Positions 24,048 through 32,693 of a stretch of 35,242 nt of DNA are shown piece after piece. The stretch comes from Rhizobium altiplani (lineage in GTDB: Bacteria; Pseudomonadota; Alphaproteobacteria; Rhizobiales; Rhizobiaceae). Made by a program: the position numbers and the translations under genes. Numbering within the stretch: the first letter of the stretch is position 1; every line of letters starts with the position of its first letter. Where the stretch lies: NCBI RefSeq assembly GCF_001542405.1, contig NZ_LNCD01000100.1, positions 1 to 35,242 of the forward strand. The letters run 5' to 3'. Under the pieces are notes generated by a model. It was not told the origin of the DNA. It did no database searches and was given only the letters and a program-made list of their open reading frames with translations.

Positions 24048-25528
24048 GTCGTTTTCAACTCGGTGTATTTGTCGAAGGCATGAAGCGATAGGTCTCGCCC
24101 GGTCCCCGATTGCTTCACGCCGCCGAACGGAGTCCTGACGTCAACGTTGTCGACAAGGTTGACGCTGACGCTCCCCGCATGAAGGCGCCGGGCAACGCGG
24201 TGCGCCTGCGAAAGGTCGTTTGTCCAGACCGAGGCGCCCAAGCCGTAAATGGAGGCGTTTGCATACCCGACCGCCTCGTCTTCGCTTTCGAACCGGGTGA
24301 CGGCCAGAACCGGGCCGAATATCTCGTCCTGCGATAGCGTCGAACCAGGCTCCACATTGGTGAAGATTGTCGGCTCGATGAAATAGCCTCCGCTGCCGGT
24401 CAACGCTCTGTCGCCGCCTGCAACCAGCGTCGCGCTCTTTTTCCCGAGATCGATATAGCCACTGACTTTTTCGAGATGCTCCTCGCTGACGAGCGCGCCC
24501 ATTCCTGATGCGGGGTCGAGCGGGTCGCCGGGCTGAAATTTCGAAACTTCGCCCTTCAGCCTTTCAACAAACTCGTCATGGATTGACGCGTGAACGTAGA
24601 GCCTGGAGGTCGCCGAACATACTTCGCCCTGATTGAAGTAGATTCCAAGGGCCGCGGCGGACGCAGCCGCTCCGATGTCGGCCACGGCCGGGAAGACGAT
24701 GTTGGCGCTCTTTCCGCCGCATTCAAGCCAAACCCGCTTCATGTTCGATTGGGAGGAATAGCCAAGGAACATCTTTCCGACCTCGGTGGAGCCCGTAAAG
24801 GCAACACAGTCGACGTCAGGATGAAGTCCGATTGCCCGTCCCGCATCCGCTCCCAGGCCTGGGAGGACGTTGAACACGCCCGGGGGAATACCAGCGTCCG
24901 CAGCAAGTTCTGCCAGTCGCAAAGCACTCAGCGGCGATTGTTCGGCGGGCTTTAGAATGACGCTGTTGCCCGCCGCCAGTGACGGCGCGCATTTCCATGC
25001 AGCCATTTTCAGTGGAAAGTTCCAAGGGACGACAGCGCCGACGACGCCAACGGGCTCGCGGGTCACCATCGCCAGTCGGTTTTCGTCGGTCGGTATCACC
25101 TCGTCCACAAGCTTGTCGACAGCTTCCCCGTACCAGCGAAACACGGCGGCCGCGCTCGGCACGTCCAGTTTGGTCGAGTCCGTTATCAGCTTACCCATAT
25201 TCATGGTTTCGAGGAGCGCCAGCTCTTCGCGGTTCTGCATGATCAGGTCCGCCAGGCGCACCAGCACACGGCCGCGCTCGGCCGGATCGCAACGCGACCA
25301 GTCACCCTTGTCGAAGGCCTTGCGCGCCGACCGGACCGCGGCATCGACATCGGAGGCATCATAGGCGCCGATAGCTGCCAGTATTTTCCCCGTGGCGGGG
25401 TTTACGGCGTCAAAGGTCTTCCCGCCCGCCGGATCTACATGCTTCCCGCCGACGAAGGCGCGGGTGGGGATTCGAACGGATTTTGCCGCATCGTGCCAAA
25501 AATCTTTGGAGTGCGAGACATCACTCAT
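24032..25528 (-). CDS. NAD(P)-dependent aldehyde dehydrogenase
   Basis: From ATG 25528 this 498-residue enzyme has the full aldehyde-dehydrogenase fold: PWNFPLKMAAWKCAPSLAAG (cofactor site), FTGSTEVGK, LECGGKSANIV with the catalytic Glu, and the tail FGGVKQSGTGRDLS. The catalytic cysteine lies in the NQGEVCSATSR block. It resembles PuuC-type dehydrogenases for gamma-glutamyl-aminobutyraldehyde and similar amino aldehydes. The start is set by AAGGAGG about 10 bp upstream; an in-frame start 42 bp earlier is less likely. First gene of the leftward operon. With the hydrolase, SufS-like enzyme and XRE-cupin regulator it suggests catabolism of an imported nitrogen compound. Confidence 0.92.
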   Translation of the reverse strand: MSDVSHSKDFWHDAAKSVRIPTRAFVGGKHVDPAGGKTFDAVNPATGKILAAIGAYDASDVDAAVRSARKAFDKGDWSRCDPAERGRVLVRLADLIMQNREELALLETMNMGKLITDSTKLDVPSAAAVFRWYGEAVDKLVDEVIPTDENRLAMVTREPVGVVGAVVPWNFPLKMAAWKCAPSLAAGNSVILKPAEQSPLSALRLAELAADAGIPPGVFNVLPGLGADAGRAIGLHPDVDCVAFTGSTEVGKMFLGYSSQSNMKRVWLECGGKSANIVFPAVADIGAAASAAALGIYFNQGEVCSATSRLYVHASIHDEFVERLKGEVSKFQPGDPLDPASGMGALVSEEHLEKVSGYIDLGKKSATLVAGGDRALTGSGGYFIEPTIFTNVEPGSTLSQDEIFGPVLAVTRFESEDEAVGYANASIYGLGASVWTNDLSQAHRVARRLHAGSVSVNLVDNVDVRTPFGGVKQSGTGRDLSLHAFDKYTELKTTWIAL

Positions 25529-25721
25529 GGGCTGAGGTCCTCCTTCATTTTCGCCCATTGCTATTGTCACGAAGAGGCCATGTCAAGTGACTTTCCTGCC
25601 CAGAATTCAGAGTGATTCATTATAAACCATTGAAAAGAAGATATTTAGCAGGGCTGACCGAATGTATCTAGGTGATATTGGCTCCGATGTTGCTCGCGTA
25701 AATTCACCATAGGATAGGTAC

Positions 25722-25750
25722 TTGACTATTTGGAAATAGTCTTGCCTTAT
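25722..25750 (+). promoter_or_regulatory. Probable liv-operon promoter overlapped by a perfect 18-bp palindrome
   Basis: TTGACT (25722-25727) and CCTTAT (25745-25750) are 17 bp apart and could be -35 and -10 elements, with the gene start 28 bp beyond. Within them lies GACTATTTGGAAATAGTC at 25724-25741, an exact inverted repeat of 8 bp arms around GG. A repressor bound there would cover the promoter. The XRE-cupin protein of the divergent operon is the likeliest binder; this is inference. Confidence 0.55.
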
Positions 25751-25778
25751 GCGAAAAAACTAGAGGAGGGGCTGCGGA

Positions 25779-26561
25779 ATGGTCGACGCGTCGAGCGACG
25801 AAATTTTGCTTAGAACCAGAGGGCTCACCAAAAGCTTCCGAGGGTTGATCGCGCTTCGCGATCACCAGATCGATTTGCGCAAAGGCGAGATTGTCGGCGT
25901 CATCGGGCCGAACGGGTCGGGAAAGAGCACGCTGTTCAACTGCATCACCGGGTTTTCGAAACCCACCGCGGGAGAGGTGTTTTTCAGGCACGACCGCATC
26001 AGCGGTTTGCGACCATCCGCAGTGGTCGCAAAAGGCCTGGCGCGGACGTTTCAAGGCTCCCGGCTATTCGTATCTCTGACGGTGCGGGAAAATGTCAGGG
26101 CCGCAGCTCATCTGAGGCACCAGACGAACATCTTCGAAGCCGTTCTGCTCACCAGGCGATATTTTGCGACGCAGGAGGCGGCAAACGGCCAGGCGGAGGA
26201 ACTTCTCTCCTTGGTGGGGCTGTCACACCACGCCGACCGGCTCGCTTGCGAACTTCCTTACGGCGATCAGCGACGGCTCGAGATCGCCAGAGCGCTGGCG
26301 ACCGCCCCCGACATCCTTCTGCTCGACGAGCCCGCCGCGGGCCTTGATTCCGCAGAGACCAAACAGCTCGCCGACTTGATCAGACGTATCCGGGACAGTC
26401 GAGGCGTGACGGTCGTCGTGGTCGAACACGACATGGACCTGATCATGAATCTCTGCGAGCGCATCCAGGTGCTGGCTGCAGGAGAGGTTATCTGCGTCGG
26501 AACACCACAGGAAGTGCGCGCGCACCCGCGGGTGAGGGAGGCCTATCTCGGCCATGAATAG
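25779..26561 (+). CDS. livG: Branched-chain amino acid-type ABC transporter ATPase LivG
   Basis: The 260-residue ATPase has Walker A GPNGSGKST, the LivG-type block LARTFQGSRLFVSLTVREN, a degenerate signature region (LPYGDQRRLEIARALAT, typical of LivG), Walker B ILLLDEPAAGLD and the H-loop VVEHDM. It is one of two ATPases of a hydrophobic-amino-acid-type (HAAT) importer. ATG 25779 follows GAGGAGG. It overlaps livF by 8 bp. HAAT systems carry leucine-type amino acids but also urea, amides or aromatic acids, so the substrate is open. Confidence 0.93.
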   Translation: MVDASSDEILLRTRGLTKSFRGLIALRDHQIDLRKGEIVGVIGPNGSGKSTLFNCITGFSKPTAGEVFFRHDRISGLRPSAVVAKGLARTFQGSRLFVSLTVRENVRAAAHLRHQTNIFEAVLLTRRYFATQEAANGQAEELLSLVGLSHHADRLACELPYGDQRRLEIARALATAPDILLLDEPAAGLDSAETKQLADLIRRIRDSRGVTVVVVEHDMDLIMNLCERIQVLAAGEVICVGTPQEVRAHPRVREAYLGHE

Positions 26562-27285
26562 CAATGCGGGCACTCGGCTGGAAATCTCGAATCTCACCGT
26601 CTCATTCGGCGCCGTGCGCGCGTTAAAGGGGGTCACGCTCAGCGTGGGGCATGGGGAGGTCGTAGCCTTGTTGGGCTCCAATGGCGCGGGCAAGACGACC
26701 ACTTTAAGAACGGTATCCGGTCTCACAAGGCCGTCATCCGGCGCCGTGACGTTCGAAGGGACGAGTATTCTCGGCCTCACTCCTGAGAAAATCGTCAAGC
26801 TGGGCATTTCCCAGAGCCCCGAGGGAAGGCGGCTTTTTGGCGGCTTGAGCGTCGCCGACAATCTGCGCCTGGGAGCCAGTACAAGGTCTGACGCTCATCA
26901 AGTCGCGGCAGATCTTGACAACATGTTCACGCTGTTTCCGATCATCAAGCAGCGCATGTCGCAACTTGCAGGAACCCTCTCGGGCGGAGAACAGCAACAA
27001 GTGGCTTTGGCACGGGCATTGATGGCCTCACCACGGCTTCTGCTTCTCGATGAGCCGTCCCTCGGCGTCGCACCGCTCCTTGTCCGGCATATTTTCGAAG
27101 CCCTTCGAGAGCTAAAGCGGCGCGGCATGACGATGCTTCTGGTCGAACAGAACACGGCTCTGGCTCTGGACCTGGCGGATCGCGCATACGTGCTTCGAAA
27201 TGGTCAGGTCGTGCTTACCGACGAAGCGTCCGATCTTCGGGTAGGCGACCGTGTCGCTCAGGCCTACTTGGGAGCATCACAATGA
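26554..27285 (+). CDS. livF: Branched-chain amino acid-type ABC transporter ATPase LivF
   Basis: The 243-residue partner ATPase has Walker A GSNGAGKTT, the LivF-type block GISQSPEGRRLFGGLSVADN, signature LSGGEQQQVALARALMA, Walker B LLLLDEPSLGVAP and the closing VEQN motif. It overlaps livG by 8 bp and livH by 4 bp (ATGA), so all are one operon with translational coupling. Confidence 0.94.
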   Translation: MNSNAGTRLEISNLTVSFGAVRALKGVTLSVGHGEVVALLGSNGAGKTTTLRTVSGLTRPSSGAVTFEGTSILGLTPEKIVKLGISQSPEGRRLFGGLSVADNLRLGASTRSDAHQVAADLDNMFTLFPIIKQRMSQLAGTLSGGEQQQVALARALMASPRLLLLDEPSLGVAPLLVRHIFEALRELKRRGMTMLLVEQNTALALDLADRAYVLRNGQVVLTDEASDLRVGDRVAQAYLGASQ

Positions 27286-28181
27286 ATTTCTGGGACTATG
27301 TGCTTCAACAGCTCCTGAATGCGGTAAGCCTCGGCAGCCTCTACGCCCTCGTCGCAGTCGGGCTTTCGATCATATTCGGGATCATGCGTCTGACCAATTT
27401 CGCCCATGGGGACGTCATGATGGTCGGAGCCTTCGGTGCCGTTCTCTCCATCGCTGCAGGCGTTCCATTCATTCCGGCAATCGTCATAGGCGTCGCTGTC
27501 GCCTCAGTCCTGGGCATCCTCATTGAACGCATCGCCTATCGACCCATCCGCAAAGCGCCGGATGTTGCGCGTCTGCTGACAAGTCTCGCGGTGACATACA
27601 TTCTCGAGAATGTGGGTATTGTCATCTTCAGTTCGTCGCCGCGCAACTTTCCGATACCAACGTGGCTCGATGGGTCGTGGCAGCTCACAGGGGGCATCAC
27701 CCTCACGAACATTACCCTGTTGACGATCGCGGTTTCGGCAGGCTCGCTGGTGCTGCTTGGCTGGTTCACCACGCGTACCACCGCGGGACTGGGAATGCGT
27801 GCCGCCGCTGAGGATGCGGATGCCGCGCAGCTTGTGGGCCTCAACGTCAATAAGCTGATTGTCATCGCCTTCCTGCTCGCCTCGGCCTATGCCGGGCTGG
27901 CCGGGGTCTTGTGGGCAGCTCAGGCGGGGGCGGTCGATCCCCAGATGGGCTTTACTCCGCTGCTGAAAGCCTTTGTGGCAGCGATCATCGGCGGTTTCGG
28001 CTCGATCGCCGGCGCCCTAGTGGGCGGGTACATGTTGGGTGCCTTGGAAATTCTGATCGTCGCTTTCCTGCCTTCGTCCGTGTCGCCCTACAGGGACGCG
28101 ATCGTCTTCGCGTTGCTCATCGCTTTCCTGCTGTTCAGGCCCGGCGGCCTTCTCCAACCCAATCGCGAGATCAAGCTCTGA
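27282..28181 (+). CDS. livH: Branched-chain amino acid-type ABC transporter permease LivH
   Basis: The 299-residue inner-membrane permease has eight or so hydrophobic segments and LivH motifs: NAVSLGSLYALVAVGLSIIF near the N-terminus, RLTNFAHGDVMMVGAF, GMRAAAEDADAAQLVGLNVN (the EAA-like loop) and GFGSIAGALVGGYMLG near the C-terminus. It forms the pore with LivM. Stop and the next start overlap as TGATG. Confidence 0.93.
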   Translation: MNFWDYVLQQLLNAVSLGSLYALVAVGLSIIFGIMRLTNFAHGDVMMVGAFGAVLSIAAGVPFIPAIVIGVAVASVLGILIERIAYRPIRKAPDVARLLTSLAVTYILENVGIVIFSSSPRNFPIPTWLDGSWQLTGGITLTNITLLTIAVSAGSLVLLGWFTTRTTAGLGMRAAAEDADAAQLVGLNVNKLIVIAFLLASAYAGLAGVLWAAQAGAVDPQMGFTPLLKAFVAAIIGGFGSIAGALVGGYMLGALEILIVAFLPSSVSPYRDAIVFALLIAFLLFRPGGLLQPNREIKL

Positions 28182-29188
28182 TGTTGAAGTCACACGCAAT
28201 CGGCGTCGCCCTCATCGCGCTCGCCATCTCGGCAGCATGGCTTCTGCCTGCAATAGCCAGCGACTATGTCAGCCGGATATGCCTTCTTATGGCGCTCAAC
28301 GGCATCTTCGTGCTTTCGCTTGCGCTGACCAATGGCTTTACCGGGGTTTTTTCTCTCGGTCACGTTGGTTTCATTGCGGTCGGGGCTTACGCTTCGGGCA
28401 TTCTCTCCCTTTCCGTTCAGCAGAAGTCGGCGCTGCTCCCCAACCTTCCTTTCTTGATCGCCCAAATGCATCTCGGGTTTTTCCCAGCCACCATTGTGGC
28501 TGGACTGATCGCGGCAGCTCTCGCGGTTATCGTCGGATTTCCGCTCATGCGACTGTCGGGTAACTTTGTGTCCGTCGCCACGATGGGTTTTCTCATTATC
28601 GTGAATGTCGTGCTGATCAATGCAAGCGACTTCACGCGCGGAGCCCGCACGTTCACAGGGGTGCCCGTCGACGCCAATTTGATGTGGGCGGTGGGGTGGC
28701 TCGCCATCACCTTCTATATCCTATGGCGTCTTGTTCATTCGCCCTTCGGACGAGCGATGAAGTCGGTCCGGGACGACCAGCTCGCCGCCAGCGCAGTCGG
28801 AATAAGCGTATTGCGAACGCGTCTGACCGCCTTTGTGGTGGGTGCATTCTTTGCAGGCGTCGGCGGATCGATCTTTGCGCACTACCTCGGTTCGTTTTCG
28901 CCGAAGACGTTCTACTTTGCGATGACAATGAACATCGTTGCGATGTTGGTCCTTGGCGGAATGGGGTCGCTCTCAGGGGCCCTGATCGGCGTCGTTTGCA
29001 TATCGCTGATCACAGAAGTCCTACGGTCCGTGGAGAGGGGCTTCACACTTGGTGCCTTCGAAGTCCCGGCCGTTTTCGGCGCGAGCCAGATCATCCTCGG
29101 ACTCATCTTCATAGTTGTCATGATCTTCAGGCCGAAGGGGATCATGGGCGACCGGGAGTTCACTCTCGGTTCAAAAGCTCGGCAATAA
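28181..29188 (+). CDS. livM: Branched-chain amino acid-type ABC transporter permease LivM
   Basis: From ATG 28181 this 335-residue permease has many transmembrane helices and LivM blocks: LTNGFTGVFSLGHVGFIAVG, GRAMKSVRDDQLAASAVGIS (EAA loop) and GGMGSLSGALIGVVCIS. A longer reading from 27911 overlaps livH extensively and is not coding. The start overlaps the livH stop by one base. The ribosome site for the next gene, AAGGGG, follows 10 bp after the stop. Confidence 0.93.
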   Translation: MLKSHAIGVALIALAISAAWLLPAIASDYVSRICLLMALNGIFVLSLALTNGFTGVFSLGHVGFIAVGAYASGILSLSVQQKSALLPNLPFLIAQMHLGFFPATIVAGLIAAALAVIVGFPLMRLSGNFVSVATMGFLIIVNVVLINASDFTRGARTFTGVPVDANLMWAVGWLAITFYILWRLVHSPFGRAMKSVRDDQLAASAVGISVLRTRLTAFVVGAFFAGVGGSIFAHYLGSFSPKTFYFAMTMNIVAMLVLGGMGSLSGALIGVVCISLITEVLRSVERGFTLGAFEVPAVFGASQIILGLIFIVVMIFRPKGIMGDREFTLGSKARQ

Positions 29189-29209
29189 CCAAGCAAAAGG
29201 GGTAACACT

Positions 29210-30382
29210 ATGCCAAGCCTTTCCAGGCGTGCCACGCTCACTCTCGGAATGATGGCCGCGATGATGCTCGCGACCACAGCCTCCGCCGCCGATGCGATCA
29301 AGATCGGATTTCCGGCCAATATCACGGGGATCGAGGCTTCATTTGACGGACCCATGTTGAACGGCGCGAAGCTCGCGGTGTCGGAGATCAACGCCGCCGG
29401 TGGTGTTCTTGGCCGCCCGATCGACCTTGTTACCTATGACACCAAGAGCGACACTGCGACGATCTCGACGGTCACGAGCCAGATGATCGAGAGCGATAAA
29501 GTCAAAGCGTTTATCGGTTTTGCCGATCCGGACAGCGTGTTGGCGGCGGCTCCTCAGATCGAAGCCGCAAAAATTCCTTTGATCACGCCTGGCGCTACGT
29601 CGCCGAAGCTTCCCCTGCAGGTCGGCACGCAGGTTTTCCTGGCCTGCTTTGGGGATAACGTCCAGGCGGCGGTCGGAGCGGAGTTCGCGCTCGAGAAGCT
29701 CAATGCCAAGAAGGGGTACCTGATCACCGACATGGGTATGGAGTATACGACCCTGCTCGCCGAATACTTTACGAAAGCCTATGAGAACGGTGGCGGCAAG
29801 CTGCTGGGAACGGATACCTACAAAACCGGCGACAAGAACTTTACCGCCCAGGTGACGAAAATCAAAGCCCTGGGTGAGAAGCCGGATTTCATTTTCATCT
29901 CGGCTGGAGGCGACGACATCGGCCTTATCCTCAAGCAACTGCGCCAAGCCGGGGTCGATATCCCTGTCGTCGGCGGTGACGGCTACGACACGCCGCTTCT
30001 CTTGGAGATGGGTGGTCCGGCTGCCAACAACACCTATTTCACGACGCACAGCTTCATTGGTGAGGGCGCTTCGCCGAAAGTCGCCGCGTTCATGGAAGCA
30101 TACAAGAAAGCGTACGGGCGTGCTCCGGAGAACACCTTCGCAGCTCTCGGCTACGATGCCATGAAGCTGATGGCGGACGCCATCAAGCGCGCCGGCAGTG
30201 ACGACCCGGCAAAAATCCACGAGGCCATCAAGACGACTGCTGGCCTTGAAGGTGTCACCGGTACGATCACCTACAAGGACGGCAATCCAGTGCCGGAGAA
30301 GTCCGTGACCGTCATCGGCGTGAAGAATGGCAAGCTCTACCTTGCTTCGGAAGAAGCCCCTTCGTTCGTGCCGGCACCATGA
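29210..30382 (+). CDS. Branched-chain amino acid-type ABC transporter substrate-binding protein
   Basis: The 390-residue periplasmic protein begins with a signal peptide (two arginines near residue 6, a hydrophobic stretch, ATTASA cleavage near residue 27). The mature part opens IKIGFPANITG and has the type I periplasmic-binding fold of LivK/BraC proteins: a SEINAAGGVLGRPIDLV block, PLITPGATSP and a C-terminal ITYKDGNPVPEKSVTVIGVK. It would set the transporter's specificity, which I cannot predict from residues alone. Last intact gene of the liv operon; its stop overlaps the cyclase start. Confidence 0.93.
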   Translation: MPSLSRRATLTLGMMAAMMLATTASAADAIKIGFPANITGIEASFDGPMLNGAKLAVSEINAAGGVLGRPIDLVTYDTKSDTATISTVTSQMIESDKVKAFIGFADPDSVLAAAPQIEAAKIPLITPGATSPKLPLQVGTQVFLACFGDNVQAAVGAEFALEKLNAKKGYLITDMGMEYTTLLAEYFTKAYENGGGKLLGTDTYKTGDKNFTAQVTKIKALGEKPDFIFISAGGDDIGLILKQLRQAGVDIPVVGGDGYDTPLLLEMGGPAANNTYFTTHSFIGEGASPKVAAFMEAYKKAYGRAPENTFAALGYDAMKLMADAIKRAGSDDPAKIHEAIKTTAGLEGVTGTITYKDGNPVPEKSVTVIGVKNGKLYLASEEAPSFVPAP

Positions 30383-30803
30383 CCCGTCCCTCCCGACACC
30401 CTTTGTGGGATATGTATCGGGAGGTGATCTCCTCGGCTGACTTCGTAGACCTGACCCATGCGTTCGGTCCGGGTCAGCCGAGGTTTTCAAGCTTCCCCGA
30501 TGAAGAGAGAAGGCTCGTGATGGATTTCGACAGAGGCGATATCGCACAAGTCCATCGCTATAGCTTCGTCGGTCAGTGGGGGACGCATGTCGACCCGCCT
30601 GTCCATTTCGTTAAAGGCGGACGCACAATCGATGAGCTTCCGGTTTCAGAGATGCTCCTGCCGCTCGTCGTCATCGATATTTCCGAAAGGGTCGGACGAG
30701 ATCCTGATGCCACCCCGACGGTGGAGGATCTGACTGAATGGGAAGAGCGGCATGGCCAAATACCTTCGGGTTGCTTTGTGGCACTCAGGACGGATTGGCA
30801 TAC
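30379..30803 (+). pseudogene. Cyclase-family metal hydrolase (kynurenine-formamidase-like), C-terminus lost
   Basis: The start overlaps the binding-protein stop (ATGA), so it was the last gene of the liv operon. Residues 22-140 carry the cyclase-family core, notably DLTHAFGPGQP and the metal site WGTHVDPPVHF (H and D residues). Intact members are about 230-260 residues, but here the family sequence ends at CFVALRTDW near codon 140 (about 30800). The frame then runs through unrelated codons to a stop at 30913-30915 because it has been joined out of frame to a binding-protein gene. Known relatives hydrolyse N-formylkynurenine, cyclic amides or esters. The C-terminal metal and substrate residues are gone, so activity is unlikely. 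Confidence 0.8.
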
Positions 30804-31189
30804 CAGCACTGACCGGCAAGACGATCGGCGTGCAAATATCAACGGTGTACTCCGACTTCATTCACAAGAAATTCGGGGATGTGGCCGATATTCGGGAATA
30901 CAAGACGCCCCCTGAGCACGATCTTGACTTGACGGCCGGTCGAATTGACGTGGCATTCGATGATGCGACCTATTTCGGATCCGCCTTGGCGAAGCCTGAC
31001 AATGCAGATCTAGCTTTTTCAGGCCCCGAAGTTGGTGGACCCATTTGGGGCGGCGGGCAGGCCTTGGCATTCCGCACAGATGACGCGGACCTCAAAGCTA
31101 AATTCGACGGCGCAATTCAAGCGGCATTGGCCGATGGCACCGTCAAGACGCTGGCTCAGAAGTGGTTCAAACGCGACGTGAGCCCGTAA
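30800..31189 (+). pseudogene. Octopine/nopaline-type binding protein, C-terminal half only
   Basis: After the junction the frame reads LTGKTIGVQISTVYSDFIHK, then REYKTPPEHDLDLTAGRIDV and a closing VKTLAQKWFKRDVSP. This is the second lobe of family-3 binding proteins of the octopine, nopaline and lysine-arginine-ornithine type. The signal peptide and first lobe are missing. An ATG at 30752 in this frame lies inside the cyclase remnant and would give a chimeric protein with no export signal. Two permease genes and an ATPase gene follow in the same direction, so this was the first gene of that transporter operon before the deletion. Confidence 0.8.
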
Positions 31190-31241
31190 CTCGGATCACG
31201 CTTCAGCTGCCCTTGCGTGGCCAAATCTACGGAAACTGTAA

Positions 31242-31964
31242 ATGAGCGACCTATTCTTGCTTGGATTTGGCAACGGCGGCTGGGGCGGTTTGCTGCTTCA
31301 AGCGGCCATCATGACGCTTGCTGTGACGCTTGCATCGCTGATCATCGGGGCAGTCCTTGGCGCGCTGATCGCCTGGGCCAAGCTCTCGCGATCACTGCCC
31401 GCAAGCCTGTTGGGCGAGTGCTACACCGTCGTCTTTCGCGGTGTGCCGGAACTATTGATCATCTATCTCTGCTATTTTGGCGGGTCCTCACTTCTTAGCG
31501 GCATATTCCATATGAGCGGCGGTGCAGGCTTTGTCGGGATCCCGCCGTTCGTTGCCGGCGCATTTGGCGTGGGCCTGATCTGTGCTGCGTATCAGGCCGA
31601 GGTCTACAGGGGCGCCTACCTCGCCGTCTCGAAGGGTGAAATCGAAGCAGCCGTTGCCATCGGCATGCCGCGCCTGCTGAGGCTACGCAGGATCCTGATA
31701 CCGCAAGTCATGCGCTTTTCCCTGCCAGGCCTCAACAACGTTTGGCAGATGAGCCTTAAGGATTCGGCACTGGTCTCGGTCACCGGCCTGGCGGAAATCA
31801 TGAGGACCACCGACGTTGCTGCCCGCACGACGCGTGAATACTTCCTTTTTTATGTAGCGGGGGCGGCGCTGTACCTGATGTTGACAGCAGTATCGAACCA
31901 AGTTGTTGAAAAAGCTGAAAGCGCGACAGACAAGGCCTTTACGCCTCGCACGGAAGAGGCGTGA
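31242..31964 (+). CDS. Opine/basic amino acid ABC transporter permease (OccQ/HisQ-like)
   Basis: The 240-residue inner-membrane permease has the family's VVFRGVPELLIIYLCYFGGS segment and EAA-type loop (KGEIEAAVAIGMPRLLRLRR). The GVPELL and YFGGS wording is typical of HisQ, OccQ and NocQ proteins for histidine, octopine and nopaline. It follows the truncated binding-protein gene by 52 bp. The next permease starts at its stop. Without an intact binding protein encoded here, function needs one supplied from elsewhere. Confidence 0.9.
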   Translation: MSDLFLLGFGNGGWGGLLLQAAIMTLAVTLASLIIGAVLGALIAWAKLSRSLPASLLGECYTVVFRGVPELLIIYLCYFGGSSLLSGIFHMSGGAGFVGIPPFVAGAFGVGLICAAYQAEVYRGAYLAVSKGEIEAAVAIGMPRLLRLRRILIPQVMRFSLPGLNNVWQMSLKDSALVSVTGLAEIMRTTDVAARTTREYFLFYVAGAALYLMLTAVSNQVVEKAESATDKAFTPRTEEA

Positions 31965-31966
31965 AC

Positions 31967-32683
31967 ATGGATCTCGTCTTTCTTGAGCAGGTTATGCAGG
32001 CCCTTCTCGAGGTGCTGCCTGTGACTGTCGCCCTTTTCGCGATCTCGGTCACCGCCGGAGGCCTCCTGGCGCTACTGCTGACCTACCTGCGTGTCAGCAA
32101 CAACGCTGCCGCTCGCGGCTTCGCACGATCCTATATATTCGTATTCCGTGGATCACCGCTTTTGATGCAGATGTTCCTGCTCTATTACGGGCTCGGACAA
32201 TTTCCGATCGTCCGCCACAGCGTGGTATGGCCCATTCTTAGGGAGCCATTCTACTGCGCTTGTATCTCGTTGGCATTGTGTACGGCGGGTTATACTGCCG
32301 AAGTTTTCCGCGGGGGACTGCGCGCGGTGCCCCCCAAGGAGGTCGAAGCGGGCAAGGCCTACGGCATGTCCGGGTTCCTCCTCTTCCGGCGCATAGTCGG
32401 ACCGATCGCATTTCGTCATTGTCTACCGGCTTACTCAACCGAACTTGTTTCTATGATGAAGTCGACTTCATTGGCCAGTCTGGTGACGGTTTGGGAGGTC
32501 ACCGGAATTGCAAACAAGATGATCAGCTCGACATACCGCACCTTTGAAATTTTCTTGTGTGCGGCGGCCATATATCTCCTCTTGAACTTCCTCTTGGTCC
32601 AAGCGCTCGGGATGCTCGAGCGGCGTCTGTCTCCGCACTTGCGGGCTCGACCCACCGGCGTTGAGACAGTTCAAGCTCTTTGA
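31967..32683 (+). CDS. Opine/basic amino acid ABC transporter permease (OccM/HisM-like)
   Basis: The 238-residue permease has YIFVFRGSPLLMQMFLLYYG and an EAA-type loop (PPKEVEAGKAYGMSGFLLFR), matching HisM/OccM/NocM partners of the previous permease. ATG 31967 is chosen; an in-frame GTG six bases earlier overlapping the previous stop is possible. The ATPase gene begins 10 bp after its stop. Confidence 0.9.
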   Translation: MDLVFLEQVMQALLEVLPVTVALFAISVTAGGLLALLLTYLRVSNNAAARGFARSYIFVFRGSPLLMQMFLLYYGLGQFPIVRHSVVWPILREPFYCACISLALCTAGYTAEVFRGGLRAVPPKEVEAGKAYGMSGFLLFRRIVGPIAFRHCLPAYSTELVSMMKSTSLASLVTVWEVTGIANKMISSTYRTFEIFLCAAAIYLLLNFLLVQALGMLERRLSPHLRARPTGVETVQAL

Positions 32684-32693
32684 TGGAAAACCA

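Noticed and set aside
30804..30915. Open codons after the junction in the cyclase frame as a genuine C-terminus
   Set aside because: They are the binding-protein gene read out of frame; the binding-protein frame shows strong family similarity over the same bases.
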